Assembly: GCA_947441615.1 (NCBI GenBank) | Contig: CANEUH010000021.1 | Coordinates: 1-64,000 of the forward strand | DNA: 64,000 nucleotides | Direction: 5' to 3' | From: Bacteriovoracaceae bacterium | GTDB taxonomy: Bacteria > Bdellovibrionota > Bacteriovoracia > Bacteriovoracales > Bacteriovoracaceae | Shown here: positions 54,823-63,189 of the stretch, piece after piece | How the letters are laid out: every line of letters starts with the position of its first letter | Position numbering within the stretch: the first letter of the stretch is position 1 | Notes under the pieces: model-generated | Seen by the model: the letters and a program-made list of their open reading frames with translations, nothing else | Told to the model about the DNA's origin: nothing | Databases searched by the model: none | Position numbers and translations under genes: made by a program

Positions 54823-57113
54823 TGAGGAAAGAGACGAGAGTTCTTATTTTCTTAACTTTATTGATAGCAAACAACCCTTCGGTTATTGCTCAAAATGAAG
54901 TGACTGATAAAGATCTTCAAAAGCTTCTTGAAGCCGAAGCCTCGACTTCTGATGAAGTTTCTGAAGTTGCCAATCCTGCTAATCCTAATGAAGAAGTTAC
55001 AACTGAACCATCGACGACCTCAACTGAAACTCTAGAAACTCCTTCGGAGTCCGTATCATCAGAGACAGTTGATTTAAATAATTTAGAAGCAAGTGAAAAT
55101 GAACCAGCTTTAGAGACGGTTGAAGCGCCAGATGATTCTGCTCCAGCAATTGAGGATGAGACTCCGTCTGATGTTGTTTTTGGTGATAAAGAAGAAGGTA
55201 AGTTTGTTCCCTTAAAACCTGGTGACGACCTCGAAAGTATTAAAGCCGATATGGGCCAAGAGGGTGCTCCTACTGAAACAGCTAAAAAAGAAGAATCTCA
55301 AATTCCAAGTGTCGTGATTGAAAAGAAAAATGCAGAACCTGCTGTCTTTGATGTTGGAAGGGAAGAGAGAGAGTTACTTTCATTGGCGCAAAATATTCAG
55401 GGACAAATTACGGACCCTGAATGGAATGAGGTCGCAACTGCTACCAAGGTAGATACTTACACGGTCGCCAAAGATGATTGGCTATTCAAAATTTCGAAAC
55501 GAATTTTTGGTTCAGGTTACTACTATCCGAAAATCTGGTCTCTCAATTCTTTTATTACAAATCCGCACTTCATTGAACCTGGGATGGTCTTATCATTTAC
55601 AACTGGTAGCTCATCACAAGCCCCCGAAATCAAATTAGGTGCTTTTTCTCAAGATGAATTAGGTGCCGCTCCTGGCTCTATTGGAAATATGAATCCATCG
55701 GATTTAACAAATTTCGGGGAAGGAACGAGACCGGAGTGGTTAGATGAGAAAAAGAAACTTGAAAATCAAGGTATATACTTTCAGTACGCCTCAGAAGAAA
55801 CGATGGACGATCTTATGCAGGCGGGTGAGCAAGCTCTTAATAAAGAGTATGAAAGTTATGAGCCACCAAAATCTGATTTCGATATCATTTTACCGAGTCA
55901 ATACGATGCACTTGGTTTTGATAAGGATTCGAGAATCCTTTATTCATTTAAGGAAGGTTTCTATCTTAGTACTTTCCTTTCAACTAATATTGTTCAAGAT
56001 TTTGGTTCGATAACCAATGGACCTGATGAAAATATCTTTTTTACTAAGCTAGATACAGCTTACGTTGAGTTTGATGAAACCCTCAATGTTCTTCCTGGGG
56101 ATAAGTTTTCAGTCTACTCTTCAGGTGGTAAGGTCCGGCACAAGAACTCAGATAGAGAAGGTTATAAATATTCAATCGTTGGCCAAATAAAAGTCATCAA
56201 AAAAATTCGAAATAAATGGGAAGTTGAATTTATTGAAGTGTCTGGAACACCACAACGTGGTGATAGGATTACGGCCTATACGCCAAAGATTGATAGGATC
56301 ACACGCACATTTAATTCTCGTTTGATTGAAGCTGGTATCCTTGCCGCATATGAACCTGGTAAACAATTACTCAGTTTCGGAGACGTGCTTTATCTGGACC
56401 GAGGTCGAGCTGATGGAGTGGAGATGGGTAACGTCTTTGAAGTTTATGGATTCAAAGATAGAGCGCTCGGTAGAAATATTACGGATCAGCCAACTTATAA
56501 AATTGGTGAAGTCACTGTTATTACCATTACTGATAATTTTGCGACTGCACTAGTATCTAAATCGATCCGCGATTTTTATGTGGGAGAGATTGCTTTAACT
56601 AAGACAAAAGAAAGTCATCTACGTGAACAAAATGCAAAAATGGCTAAATCCTCAGATCAAAAAGAGATGATCGGTGGAAAATCTCTTGAAGAACTCGATG
56701 TGGAGTTGAATCTTGATAATCTTAATGACGACCTCCTTAAGCAAGCGGATAAAATACAGTTAACTGAGGATGAGCTTGCAGAGCTTGAAAGACAAGAGCG
56801 CGAAAAATCAGTGATACGTGAATCAGAGAAAGATCTTAAGGCCCTAGAACGCCTAGAGAATGAAATAGAACAGGCAGAAACGATCCTTAACGATGCTAAA
56901 TTAGATGAAGATAAGCTTCTTGAGCAACAGAACCTCAATGATATTGAGAAGAAAAATCAGGGCATTGATCAAGATTCACTAGATGAAATTGAGGAAAACC
57001 TTGGTAAGCGGTATATTGATGAGGATATTAATTCCAAAGATAATCCGTTTGGCCTAACTGAGTTTGACGTTGAAGAGATTGACGAGTTATTGAACACTGA
57101 GAAAAAAGAATAA
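54822..57113 (+). CDS. Exported LysM-domain protein with acidic coiled-coil tail
   Basis: The 763-residue protein has a signal peptide (IANNPSVIAQNE). An acidic Glu/Thr/Pro-rich spacer follows, then one LysM domain (residues 210-265; DTYTVAKDDWLFKISKRIFG, YYPKIWSLNSFITNPHFIEPGM) for peptidoglycan binding. A beta-rich central domain (residues 370-590) and a Glu/Leu-rich helical tail complete it. It starts with GTG overlapping the lipoprotein stop. The combination suggests a periplasmic or surface structural protein attached to the wall. The nearest next gene is tRNA-Arg. Confidence 0.8.
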   Translation: MRKETRVLIFLTLLIANNPSVIAQNEVTDKDLQKLLEAEASTSDEVSEVANPANPNEEVTTEPSTTSTETLETPSESVSSETVDLNNLEASENEPALETVEAPDDSAPAIEDETPSDVVFGDKEEGKFVPLKPGDDLESIKADMGQEGAPTETAKKEESQIPSVVIEKKNAEPAVFDVGREERELLSLAQNIQGQITDPEWNEVATATKVDTYTVAKDDWLFKISKRIFGSGYYYPKIWSLNSFITNPHFIEPGMVLSFTTGSSSQAPEIKLGAFSQDELGAAPGSIGNMNPSDLTNFGEGTRPEWLDEKKKLENQGIYFQYASEETMDDLMQAGEQALNKEYESYEPPKSDFDIILPSQYDALGFDKDSRILYSFKEGFYLSTFLSTNIVQDFGSITNGPDENIFFTKLDTAYVEFDETLNVLPGDKFSVYSSGGKVRHKNSDREGYKYSIVGQIKVIKKIRNKWEVEFIEVSGTPQRGDRITAYTPKIDRITRTFNSRLIEAGILAAYEPGKQLLSFGDVLYLDRGRADGVEMGNVFEVYGFKDRALGRNITDQPTYKIGEVTVITITDNFATALVSKSIRDFYVGEIALTKTKESHLREQNAKMAKSSDQKEMIGGKSLEELDVELNLDNLNDDLLKQADKIQLTEDELAELERQEREKSVIRESEKDLKALERLENEIEQAETILNDAKLDEDKLLEQQNLNDIEKKNQGIDQDSLDEIEENLGKRYIDEDINSKDNPFGLTEFDVEEIDELLNTEKKE

Positions 57114-57184
57114 TTGATCTTTTTCCAGGGAATCAATAGGGAAATCTGGCCAAAAACGTTTAGATTGTATAACCTCATTCATAC

Positions 57185-57261
57185 GCACCCTTAGCTCAGC
57201 TGGATAGAGTAGTTGGCTTCGAACCAATTGGTCGGGAGTTCGAATCTCTCAGGGTGCGCCA
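57185..57261 (+). tRNA. tRNA-Arg (anticodon UCG)
   Basis: The 77-base cloverleaf has acceptor stem GCACCCT/AGGGTGC, discriminator G and encoded CCA. The D arm is GCTC..GAGT. The anticodon stem GTTGG/CCAAT (one G-U pair) encloses loop CTTCGAA, so the anticodon is TCG, reading CGA Arg codons. The T arm has GAGTTCGAATCTC. Its 3' 14 bases are repeated at 63732, marking it as an integration target. Confidence 0.95.
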
Positions 57262-57319
57262 CTTCTAATTCATGTCCGAAAAACTTCCTTCGTTAGCCCC
57301 TCAAACCTTTTCTCTGTAA
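57248..57319 (+). repeat. Repeat copy A: tRNA-Arg tail plus 58 bp (attL-like)
   Basis: CTCAGGGTGCGCCA of tRNA-Arg continues into a segment ending CTCTGTAA. The whole 72 bp recurs at 63732-63803, and the part from 57255 (65 bp) at 60075-60139, all without gaps and with only a few substitutions. Confidence 0.85.
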
Positions 57320-57416
57320 ATTAGAGGTTTTGATTTTCCTTTGCTCAATATTTTAGTTCCAATCATTCGCTCAAGAATGGGGTACTGTCTTTCCGACAGA
57401 TCAAGAGATTGCCGAG

Positions 57417-57809
57417 ATGGACAGAACCTACACCGGTCAAAAGATCATAGTGCAGAATCAATATTTTCCAAAAACAGGAAAATTTGATGAGGTATTGGCG
57501 TTAAGAATTGCCGCATCTAAGCTCCTAAAAGAGTTCGGCATGACAGCTGGTCGGGTTCTGATTACTAGGCAGACTATGGATAGGGCAAAGGGAAAACAGA
57601 AGGAAGTTGCGGCCGTTGTATGGCATTCCGAGTATAGAAACTTAGAAGCACTAAAAACAGAGCTGAACTCCTACACAGCTGAACAGGAAAGCCGGTTTCA
57701 AAAGGAAATCCTCGATAAGATGAGATTGCTTGTTGATAGATTTAAAAAACAAGAAACTACGTTGTTTTTGAATAACAGTACTCACTTAAACTACCTGGCA
57801 CCTTTTTGA
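57417..57809 (+). CDS. Hypothetical island protein (possible dimeric alpha/beta barrel)
   Basis: The 130-residue soluble protein is not recognised. The pattern of a strand, a helix (KFDEVLALRIAASKLLKEFG), two strands and a second helix (YRNLEALKTELNSYTAEQESRFQKEILDKM) is compatible with the NIPSNAP/Dabb ferredoxin-like fold, but no motif proves it. The ribosome binding site is weak. It is the first gene after the tRNA-Arg repeat. Confidence 0.55.
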   Translation: MDRTYTGQKIIVQNQYFPKTGKFDEVLALRIAASKLLKEFGMTAGRVLITRQTMDRAKGKQKEVAAVVWHSEYRNLEALKTELNSYTAEQESRFQKEILDKMRLLVDRFKKQETTLFLNNSTHLNYLAPF

Positions 57810-57845
57810 ACTTGTAATCTTACTTTCAAGATTTAAAATATCGAT

Positions 57846-58217
57846 ATGAATATTCCGATTTTTTCAATTTTGCTTATTGCTTTAACATCTTGTAGATCAA
57901 ATCAAGCCTCTATTCCTCCAATTGATCCATGGCATGGTCATTATGTACACGTTACAGGAAAATTTAACCTTGTTTTGGATCATTTTATGAAAGAGTCCGT
58001 GTCAGTTGATATTTTTGAAGAAGGGCAGAAGAGACCCCACAGCAGCTTTTTTGCGGAATTTAAGGGGACTGATGAAGCTATGTTTCAAGATCGGAGAGAA
58101 CCAGATTGCCGAGTTTTTTTGAAGAATGCTGATGAAGGAATTGTAGTGCGGGATCAATGTGGTGGTACAGGTGAAGCGGATGGACTGTATAAGCGCATTG
58201 GAGATTTAAAACAATGA
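57846..58217 (+). CDS. Small lipoprotein, candidate immunity/inhibitor protein
   Basis: The 123-residue protein has a lipobox (LIALTSCRSNQ) and a small beta-rich domain with two Cys (DCRVFLK and RDQCGGTGEADGLYKRIG). The CGG-x(n)-G-x-Y-x-R ending is reminiscent of small periplasmic lysozyme-inhibitor-like proteins, a weak similarity. Its stop overlaps the start of the P5-like gene in ATGA, so the two are coexpressed. A periplasmic lipoprotein beside a possible peptidoglycan-acting protein fits an immunity role; this is inference. Confidence 0.6.
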   Translation: MNIPIFSILLIALTSCRSNQASIPPIDPWHGHYVHVTGKFNLVLDHFMKESVSVDIFEEGQKRPHSSFFAEFKGTDEAMFQDRREPDCRVFLKNADEGIVVRDQCGGTGEADGLYKRIGDLKQ

Positions 58218-58912
58218 CAATTAATAATTTGAGAGGTCCATTCATTAGAATAGAAGAAAAAAATGCGCTCAGAATAATTTACTATCGAGAAGATGGATCG
58301 AGCGCAATATACATTGGTGGAAAACGTAATTGGAGAAATAATAATCCTGGCAATATTGGTTATGGAAACGGAATTTTAGTAAAGAAGTTAGGAGCTATAG
58401 GAAAGGCTGGAGGCTTTGCAGTTTTTCCCGACTACGAAACTGGAAGAAAGGCCATCTTCAGTGTTTTGAAAAAAGATGATTTCCAAGGCCGGATAGTTTC
58501 AAAAGCAATAGAAGTTTGGGCTCCAAAGGAAGATGGCAATAATACAGAATTGTATAAAAAGCAGGTTCAAGCATGGACCCAAATTGATTTAACGAGACAG
58601 GTAAGTAGTCTCACTGATGATGAAATGGAAAAATTAGTAGCTGCAATTGAGAAGAAAGAGGGAACTGGTGCAGGGAAAATAATAGAAGTCTCTTCCCCCG
58701 GTATAAAAAAGAAAATTCTTGATGTTAAGAAGAACAAAGAAAATCTCATCATTCAGTATCTCATTGAAGGTTATGGGTGGCTTCGCAAGGCTGAGGCCAT
58801 AAATCTTGTAGAAAAAGATGTTGTGGATGCGGTTATTGTAAAAAGACAAAATGGTTATATATTCCTACGCAGTAGACCGGACGCAACTAAAGTTAATAAT
58901 TTAGATAAGTGA
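58214..58912 (+). CDS. Phage P5-like putative peptidoglycan-acting protein
   Basis: The 232-residue protein contains the motif set of phage structural-protein-P5-like and related wall-acting domains: RNNNPGNIGYG (near residue 41), GAIGKAGGFAVFPDYETGRKAIF, and IEVWAPKEDGNNTELYKKQVQAW. A 90-residue C-terminal extension is unassigned. No signal peptide is present, so export would need a dedicated system or it acts when released. GGAG precedes the ATG inside the upstream lipoprotein gene, with which it overlaps by four bases. Effector or lysin roles are possible. Confidence 0.65.
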   Translation: MTINNLRGPFIRIEEKNALRIIYYREDGSSAIYIGGKRNWRNNNPGNIGYGNGILVKKLGAIGKAGGFAVFPDYETGRKAIFSVLKKDDFQGRIVSKAIEVWAPKEDGNNTELYKKQVQAWTQIDLTRQVSSLTDDEMEKLVAAIEKKEGTGAGKIIEVSSPGIKKKILDVKKNKENLIIQYLIEGYGWLRKAEAINLVEKDVVDAVIVKRQNGYIFLRSRPDATKVNNLDK

Positions 58913-59024
58913 TTCTTATGCCAGTATTTGGTCAAATTTGAAAAATCTCATAGAATTTGCCAACTCCATCTTTATTCAATCGATGTTTAAGCATTATTCT
59001 CCCCCCAGCTAATAGCTTAAATTT

Positions 59025-59038
59025 ATTAACAAGTTAAT
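59025..59038. promoter_or_regulatory. Palindrome upstream of the TA-like promoter
   Basis: ATTAAC-AA-GTTAAT, a perfect 6+6 inverted repeat, lies a few bases upstream of the promoter. It could be an additional repressor or activator site. Confidence 0.35.
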
Positions 59039-59041
59039 GAC

Positions 59042-59074
59042 TTGATAGACATGACTAACTAGTCATGATATGAT
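59042..59074 (+). promoter_or_regulatory. Promoter with palindromic operator for the toxin-antitoxin-like pair
   Basis: TAGACA (59046-59051), 17 bases, TATGAT (59069-59074) forms a sigma-70-type promoter; an alternative register is TTGATA-N16-CATGAT. A 7+7 inverted repeat CATGACT-AACT-AGTCATG (59050-59067) fills the spacer, an ideal position for autorepression by the XRE protein. Confidence 0.6.
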
Positions 59075-59093
59075 GGTCTGGAGGAATGGCTTT

Positions 59094-59549
59094 ATGCCGA
59101 TACCTAAATTAACGTCAGATGGAGAGCTGATCCCAGGTGTTCATGAGGCAACTTTGAAAGAACTTGAAGACGAATTTGGATTATCTAGCCCCAGGAGGAT
59201 AATTCTGATGGATGGCCTTAAAGCGGCTGTTGCCAATTTTAAGTCAGCTAGAGTTTCTTCCATCTATATTGACGGGAGCTTCACCACAAATAAGCTTGAG
59301 CCTAATGACATTGATGGATGCTGGTCTGCCTTAGGAAATGTTGATCTGTCAAAGCTTGATACAGTTTTTTGGGATGCTCAAACTACAAACGAGAGAAGAT
59401 CTAATTTACAGAAGATGAAGGCAACTTACGGTTTGGACTTTTATATTGCTGAAGGAACTGAGACTGGTAGCGGCCTGAAATTTCCTGACTTCTTTCAGCA
59501 AAACAAGAATGGAAAGAAGAAAGGAATTATAAAAATTAATATTAGATGA
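59094..59549 (+). CDS. Nucleotidyltransferase-like toxin candidate (DUF6932-like)
   Basis: The 151-residue protein carries a MNT-type nucleotidyltransferase signature: SSIYIDGSFTTNKLEPNDIDGCW (the GS-x(n)-D-x-D metal motif), followed by VFWDAQTTNERRSN. This layout is that of DUF6932-like proteins found in toxin-antitoxin pairs. The ATG at 59094 has GGAGG nine bases upstream. The track start at 59070 lies within the -10 region. An XRE regulator follows after seven bases. The nucleotidyl target is unknown. Confidence 0.72.
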   Translation: MPIPKLTSDGELIPGVHEATLKELEDEFGLSSPRRIILMDGLKAAVANFKSARVSSIYIDGSFTTNKLEPNDIDGCWSALGNVDLSKLDTVFWDAQTTNERRSNLQKMKATYGLDFYIAEGTETGSGLKFPDFFQQNKNGKKKGIIKINIR

Positions 59550-59556
59550 GGGCAAC

Positions 59557-59970
59557 ATGATCACTAGCCAAAGACAATTAAAAGTAACCCTTGAAAAGAT
59601 TGAATCTTTCAAAAGTTCTCTTCATTCAAAAATTAAAATCAAAAATCCTATTCTGGCCAAAGCCGCTCGGATTGAAACTCAAACAATGATTGAAGATCTT
59701 GAAGCACTAGTAGAAGAGTATCAAAACCTAATTGAGAACGGTTTAAATGCCATTAAAATTTCCGCACCAGAGGATTTAATGCTTTTGCCAATAAGATATA
59801 GAATTGCAAAAAGAATGACTCAGGAAAACTTCGCGAAGTCAGTAGACGTGTCTGTGCGAATGATTGCAAGATATGAGTCTGAGGAGTACAGGAATATTAC
59901 CGGTGAGACATTGCAGAAGATTCTTCATAGCATTCCTTTAAAATTCAAAGGTGAGTTAAAAGAGGCTTGA
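59557..59970 (+). CDS. XRE-family HTH antitoxin/regulator
   Basis: The 137-residue protein has an N-terminal helical, probably dimerising or toxin-binding region (residues 1-65) and a C-terminal Cro/C1-type HTH (residues 75-130; IAKRMTQENFAKSVDVSVRMIARYESEEY). The HTH being C-terminal is common in antitoxins. GAGGG precedes the ATG. With the upstream nucleotidyltransferase-like gene and the palindrome inside their promoter, it forms a probable self-regulated toxin-antitoxin operon. Confidence 0.75.
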   Translation: MITSQRQLKVTLEKIESFKSSLHSKIKIKNPILAKAARIETQTMIEDLEALVEEYQNLIENGLNAIKISAPEDLMLLPIRYRIAKRMTQENFAKSVDVSVRMIARYESEEYRNITGETLQKILHSIPLKFKGELKEA

Positions 59971-60074
59971 TTCAAGCAAACAAAGGTTATACTCTTTTTC
60001 TAGTTGGCGGAAAGTTTGGCTTCCTTTGGCTTTTTAAGGCGATAAGTGCTTAAAATTCAAAGTGAATTAGAGTA

Positions 60075-60299
60075 TGCGCCACTTTTAATTCATGTCCGAA
60101 AAACTTCCTTCGTTAGCCCTTCAAACCTTTTCTCTGTAACTACTTAAAGTTTTAATTTATCCATTTTCAAAATGGAGTGAACGATGAGTGATGTTACTTT
60201 ATCAAAAATAGAAAATATGATTTATGTGATTAGAGGGCACAAAGTCATGCTCGATTCTGATTTGGCAGAGCTCTATGGTGTGGAAACAAAAAACCTTAA
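60075..60299 (+). repeat. Repeat copy B: 225-bp match to copy C
   Basis: The first 65 bp match copies A and C. The rest (through the ORF6N start region) matches 63803-63963 without gaps. Unlike A and C it lacks the AGGG of the tRNA tail (ATGCGCCA instead of GGTGCGCCA). The match stops abruptly at the junction with the IS21 remnant. Confidence 0.88.
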
Positions 60300-60321
60300 G
60301 TGGGAAACGACACTTAATTAA
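60184..60321 (+). pseudogene. Truncated ORF6N-domain gene
   Basis: The frame starts MSDVTLSKIENMIYVIRGHKV and LDSDLAELYGVETKNL, a clear ORF6N (KilA-N-associated) N terminus nearly identical to the gene at 63848. After codon 39 the sequence changes at the junction with the IS21 fragment, and the frame ends after 45 codons. The rest of the domain is missing, so it is a remnant. Confidence 0.85.
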
Positions 60322-60918
60322 AAGCTCGGTGTTTGGGCCAATTTTTTTAGCCTTTTGTCTCACAGAATTCAGGTGGTCGTTAATATCGATGAGCTTATCC
60401 TCAGGATAATGGGCAGGATTGCTTACATAGTGACCTTGCCCAACTGCGATCGAATGAATTCCAATCAGGTAAGTCTCAGAATAAATATAAATCAGCTTTT
60501 CATTGAACTTAACTTCAACTTCTTTACTCACAAACCTATAAGGAACTGAATAGAAGTTCTTCTGGTGACGAATATGACAATCAGGATGAACTTTACACCT
60601 CTTGTAATCAAATAATTCAAAAGACATTACTGGAAGAGGATTCATTCTTTCTAGTTCATGGGAGAGAAGCTCGTTTCTACTAAGTTTTCTCTCTTTAATA
60701 ACCTCATTCATCTTGGAAGTGAGGTATTTCTCCAACTCCTGGTTCAGCTCAAATAAGGATGTGAACGTTCTATTCCCCATCCTCTGGAAAAATTCCTGTT
60801 GAATAATACCAATCGCCCTTTCAACTACAGTTTTATCCTTTGGTTTTCTTACTCTTGCCGGGTCGGCAATGATGCCGTAGTGGTGACAAAAATTTATAAA
60901 AATTTTATTAAGGGAAGA
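60307..60918 (-). pseudogene. IS21-family transposase (IstA) C-terminal remnant
   Basis: Read on the minus strand, the open frame from about 60918 gives FCHHYGIIADPARVRKPKDK and ERAIGIIQQEFFQRMGNRTF. The track ORF continues with LPVMSFELFDYKRCKVHPDCHI and FYSVPYRFVSKEVEVKF. These match the last 200 or so residues of IS21 IstA (Mu-transposase-type C-terminal domain). The N-terminal catalytic part, the true C terminus and IstB are all absent. Both ends are truncated, so it is inactive. Confidence 0.82.
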
Positions 60919-61277
60919 TCACTTTTAATTGGACGACCGATGCCGAAGGGGAGGAGAAATCAAGCCGCTGCGATTGCCAGAGTTCCTCGACCGATCAAAT
61001 GCCAGGCAGAAAGGTTAGAAGCGGGGTAGTCTTTTAACATTCCTAATAAGACGCTTTAAAAAAGAATTTCACAAGAGGGAAATTTTCAGAAAATTTTGAG
61101 TACCTGCTAAAATGACGAATTCATCTCCAATGAGTAGGTAAATCCTGCCTAAAGTGCCCAAAAATTGGCCAAACATGGACAAATAGACCACGAAACCATT
61201 TGGCCTTATCATATAATCTGGATCAGCTTACAGGTTGTTTAGCTGAAATAAACATTTTAGATGTTGAATTGGGAAAT
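60919..61277. other. Accessory stretch with no supportable gene
   Basis: About 360 bases between the IS21 remnant and the cadherin-like lipoprotein gene. The track ORF 60799-61029 is mostly antisense to the remnant, and its tail (GRPMPKGRRNQAAAIARVP) has no recognised family. It may be debris of another mobile element. No tRNA, terminator or clear inverted repeat is seen. Confidence 0.45.
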
Positions 61278-62537
61278 ATGAAAACCCATATTTTGTTTAA
61301 ACCAACTGTTATAGCCTTCTTATCTCTATTGTCGATTATTTTCTTGGTCGGATGTAATCCGTATGTTTCAATCGTGGTAGAGAGTAAATTACAAAAAAAT
61401 GTTGCTCCCGTGGCCACAGCTCAAAATATTTCTACAAATGAAGATATCGCAAAAAGCGTTACCCTTTCAGCAAATGATGCTGATGGAGATACTCTCACTT
61501 ACTCAATCATCAGCAATCCATCTCACGGAACATTGAGTGATCTCAGTAGTGGATCAAATGTAACATACACTCCTAGAGCTAATTATCATGGAGTTGATTC
61601 ATTCACCTTCAAAGCAAACGATGGAAACCTTGATTCCGATCCTGAAACAATCACTATTAATGTGACGGCTATTGATGATACACCTGTTGCAACGAATATA
61701 ACTGTGACTACTGATAATGACGTTGCAGAAGCAATCACTCTTTCGGGTACGGACGCAGAGGGAACCTCCCTTACTTACTCAATTGTTAATGCTCCCAAAA
61801 ATGGAGTTCTATCAGGCACCTCTCCGAATTTAACTTATACTCCAAAATATAATTCGATAGGGAGTGACTCATTTACTTATACGGTTAGCGATGGTGTAAA
61901 TACAAGTAGTTCAAAAACAGTTTCCGTGACTGTGAACAATACGATCCGACAGGCGCCATCACAACTACTGGTGACCTTTCCTCAAACATCTTTAACTAGC
62001 GGTGGCAGCAGCTATCATATTCATTGCGATTACAATGGTGGAGGACTAACGGCATTTCCTGTACCAGCAGTATTTAATAACACTTCTAAATTTAAAATTA
62101 TTGTTCGCGCTATCGCGGTAAATGGTACGGCCAGCTGTCCTAGTCCAGGAATCTCTTGCTATACATCTGGCGGGACCCCTCAAACTATTGAACTCAATCC
62201 TGGTGAGCAAAAATCTGTAGCTGTTGCCATGTATATTCAAACATTTGTTACAGTTACTTCAGGTTCAAGTGCTGCATTTACTGGCACGGCCACTATGAGG
62301 TATGCAGTTAATGTTTTACGCGACCCCGGAGGATACCTGGGAATTCTGGGGGCCAGTGGGCTCAGTACCACGCAATGGACTGATAAGTTTCTTCCTTCTG
62401 TAAATGCATCGAATGAGCAATCAGACCTAATTTTTGCCGAGCGGCCTGAGATATATTATGAATCAATTGATTCGTCGGTTCCAATAAGTGTTGCTGGCAC
62501 CATGTCGGCTATTGATATTAGTTGTGATGGAGGTTAA
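61278..62537 (+). CDS. Lipoprotein with two cadherin-like/Ig-like repeats
   Basis: The 419-residue protein has a lipobox (IIFLVGCNPYV). Two tandem bacterial cadherin-like domains follow (residues about 45-130 and 135-215; DADGDTLTYSIISNPSHGTL with YTPRANYHGVDSFTFKANDG, and DAEGTSLTYSIVNAPKNGVL with YTPKYNSIGSDSFTYTVSDG). A unique C-terminal domain follows, with several Cys, ending SCDGG. The ATG at 61278 is preferred over the track start at 61200. A second exported protein follows after 19 bases. It may serve in adhesion or surface binding. Confidence 0.75.
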   Translation: MKTHILFKPTVIAFLSLLSIIFLVGCNPYVSIVVESKLQKNVAPVATAQNISTNEDIAKSVTLSANDADGDTLTYSIISNPSHGTLSDLSSGSNVTYTPRANYHGVDSFTFKANDGNLDSDPETITINVTAIDDTPVATNITVTTDNDVAEAITLSGTDAEGTSLTYSIVNAPKNGVLSGTSPNLTYTPKYNSIGSDSFTYTVSDGVNTSSSKTVSVTVNNTIRQAPSQLLVTFPQTSLTSGGSSYHIHCDYNGGGLTAFPVPAVFNNTSKFKIIVRAIAVNGTASCPSPGISCYTSGGTPQTIELNPGEQKSVAVAMYIQTFVTVTSGSSAAFTGTATMRYAVNVLRDPGGYLGILGASGLSTTQWTDKFLPSVNASNEQSDLIFAERPEIYYESIDSSVPISVAGTMSAIDISCDGG

Positions 62538-62556
62538 CTCCTCAGAGGAATAGATA

Positions 62557-63189
62557 ATGAAGTTCTTGATACAAATATTTTCTTTTCTTTTAGTTTACTC
62601 TTCTGGAGTTGTATTGGCCGAACCTTCTGGAACTGCCTACATGGGAAATATCATTATCCCTCGAATTACGAGAACGCCATTTCTATTTGCCTATTTAGGT
62701 ACACGTTGTATGTGGTATTACAGCGTCCCAAATTATACTACTCTTACGATCACTAATACTTCTGGTTACGCCGCATTTGCGAGTGCTGCACTTGCTGGTT
62801 TTTCTTCATCAGAACTCATGCTGTTCACTCTTGGAAATGGAACCTTTGTTAAGAACTTGTATGTACGATCGGGGGCAGGTTCTAAAACACAGAACTATAG
62901 AATAATGGCCGCGGGGGCCAAAACAGTTGATGGCGTAAACTATTCGGGTTCTTGGACGATGGATCCGGTATTCAAAGTATTAGTTAACTTCGTATCAGAA
63001 CCTGATGGGCCGACAGGAACTTTGCAAACAACGAACTATAATTTTATTCAAGACCCTAGTTCCACACTTGCAGTACCAGCATGGCACGGACGGAGTCTTT
63101 CATTTTCTTATGGATACACTGAAATGAGAGGGTATCCACAGGAGACTGGAACATATAGTTATAGTAATGATGAGGATTGCGGTGGATAG
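62557..63189 (+). CDS. Hypothetical secreted protein
   Basis: The 210-residue protein has a signal peptide (YSSGVVLAEPSG). Its mature domain is Gly/Ser/Thr- and aromatic-rich and probably all-beta. Two Cys are present (LGTRCMWYY and the terminal DEDCGG). The family is not recognised. GAGG precedes the ATG, 19 bases after the cadherin-like lipoprotein, which also ends with a Cys-Gly-Gly-type tail (SCDGG). The two are likely coexpressed and may form a surface complex or a pilus-like adhesin; this is inference. Confidence 0.65.
   Translation: MKFLIQIFSFLLVYSSGVVLAEPSGTAYMGNIIIPRITRTPFLFAYLGTRCMWYYSVPNYTTLTITNTSGYAAFASAALAGFSSSELMLFTLGNGTFVKNLYVRSGAGSKTQNYRIMAAGAKTVDGVNYSGSWTMDPVFKVLVNFVSEPDGPTGTLQTTNYNFIQDPSSTLAVPAWHGRSLSFSYGYTEMRGYPQETGTYSYSNDEDCGG

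Noticed and set aside
56657-56938. Ser/Arg-rich 93-aa minus-strand ORF
   Set aside because: Antisense shadow of the Glu/Leu-rich coiled-coil tail of the LysM protein.
60799-61029. 76-aa plus-strand ORF
   Set aside because: Its first half is antisense to the IS21 istA remnant and the second half has no recognisable family; treated as mobile-element debris.
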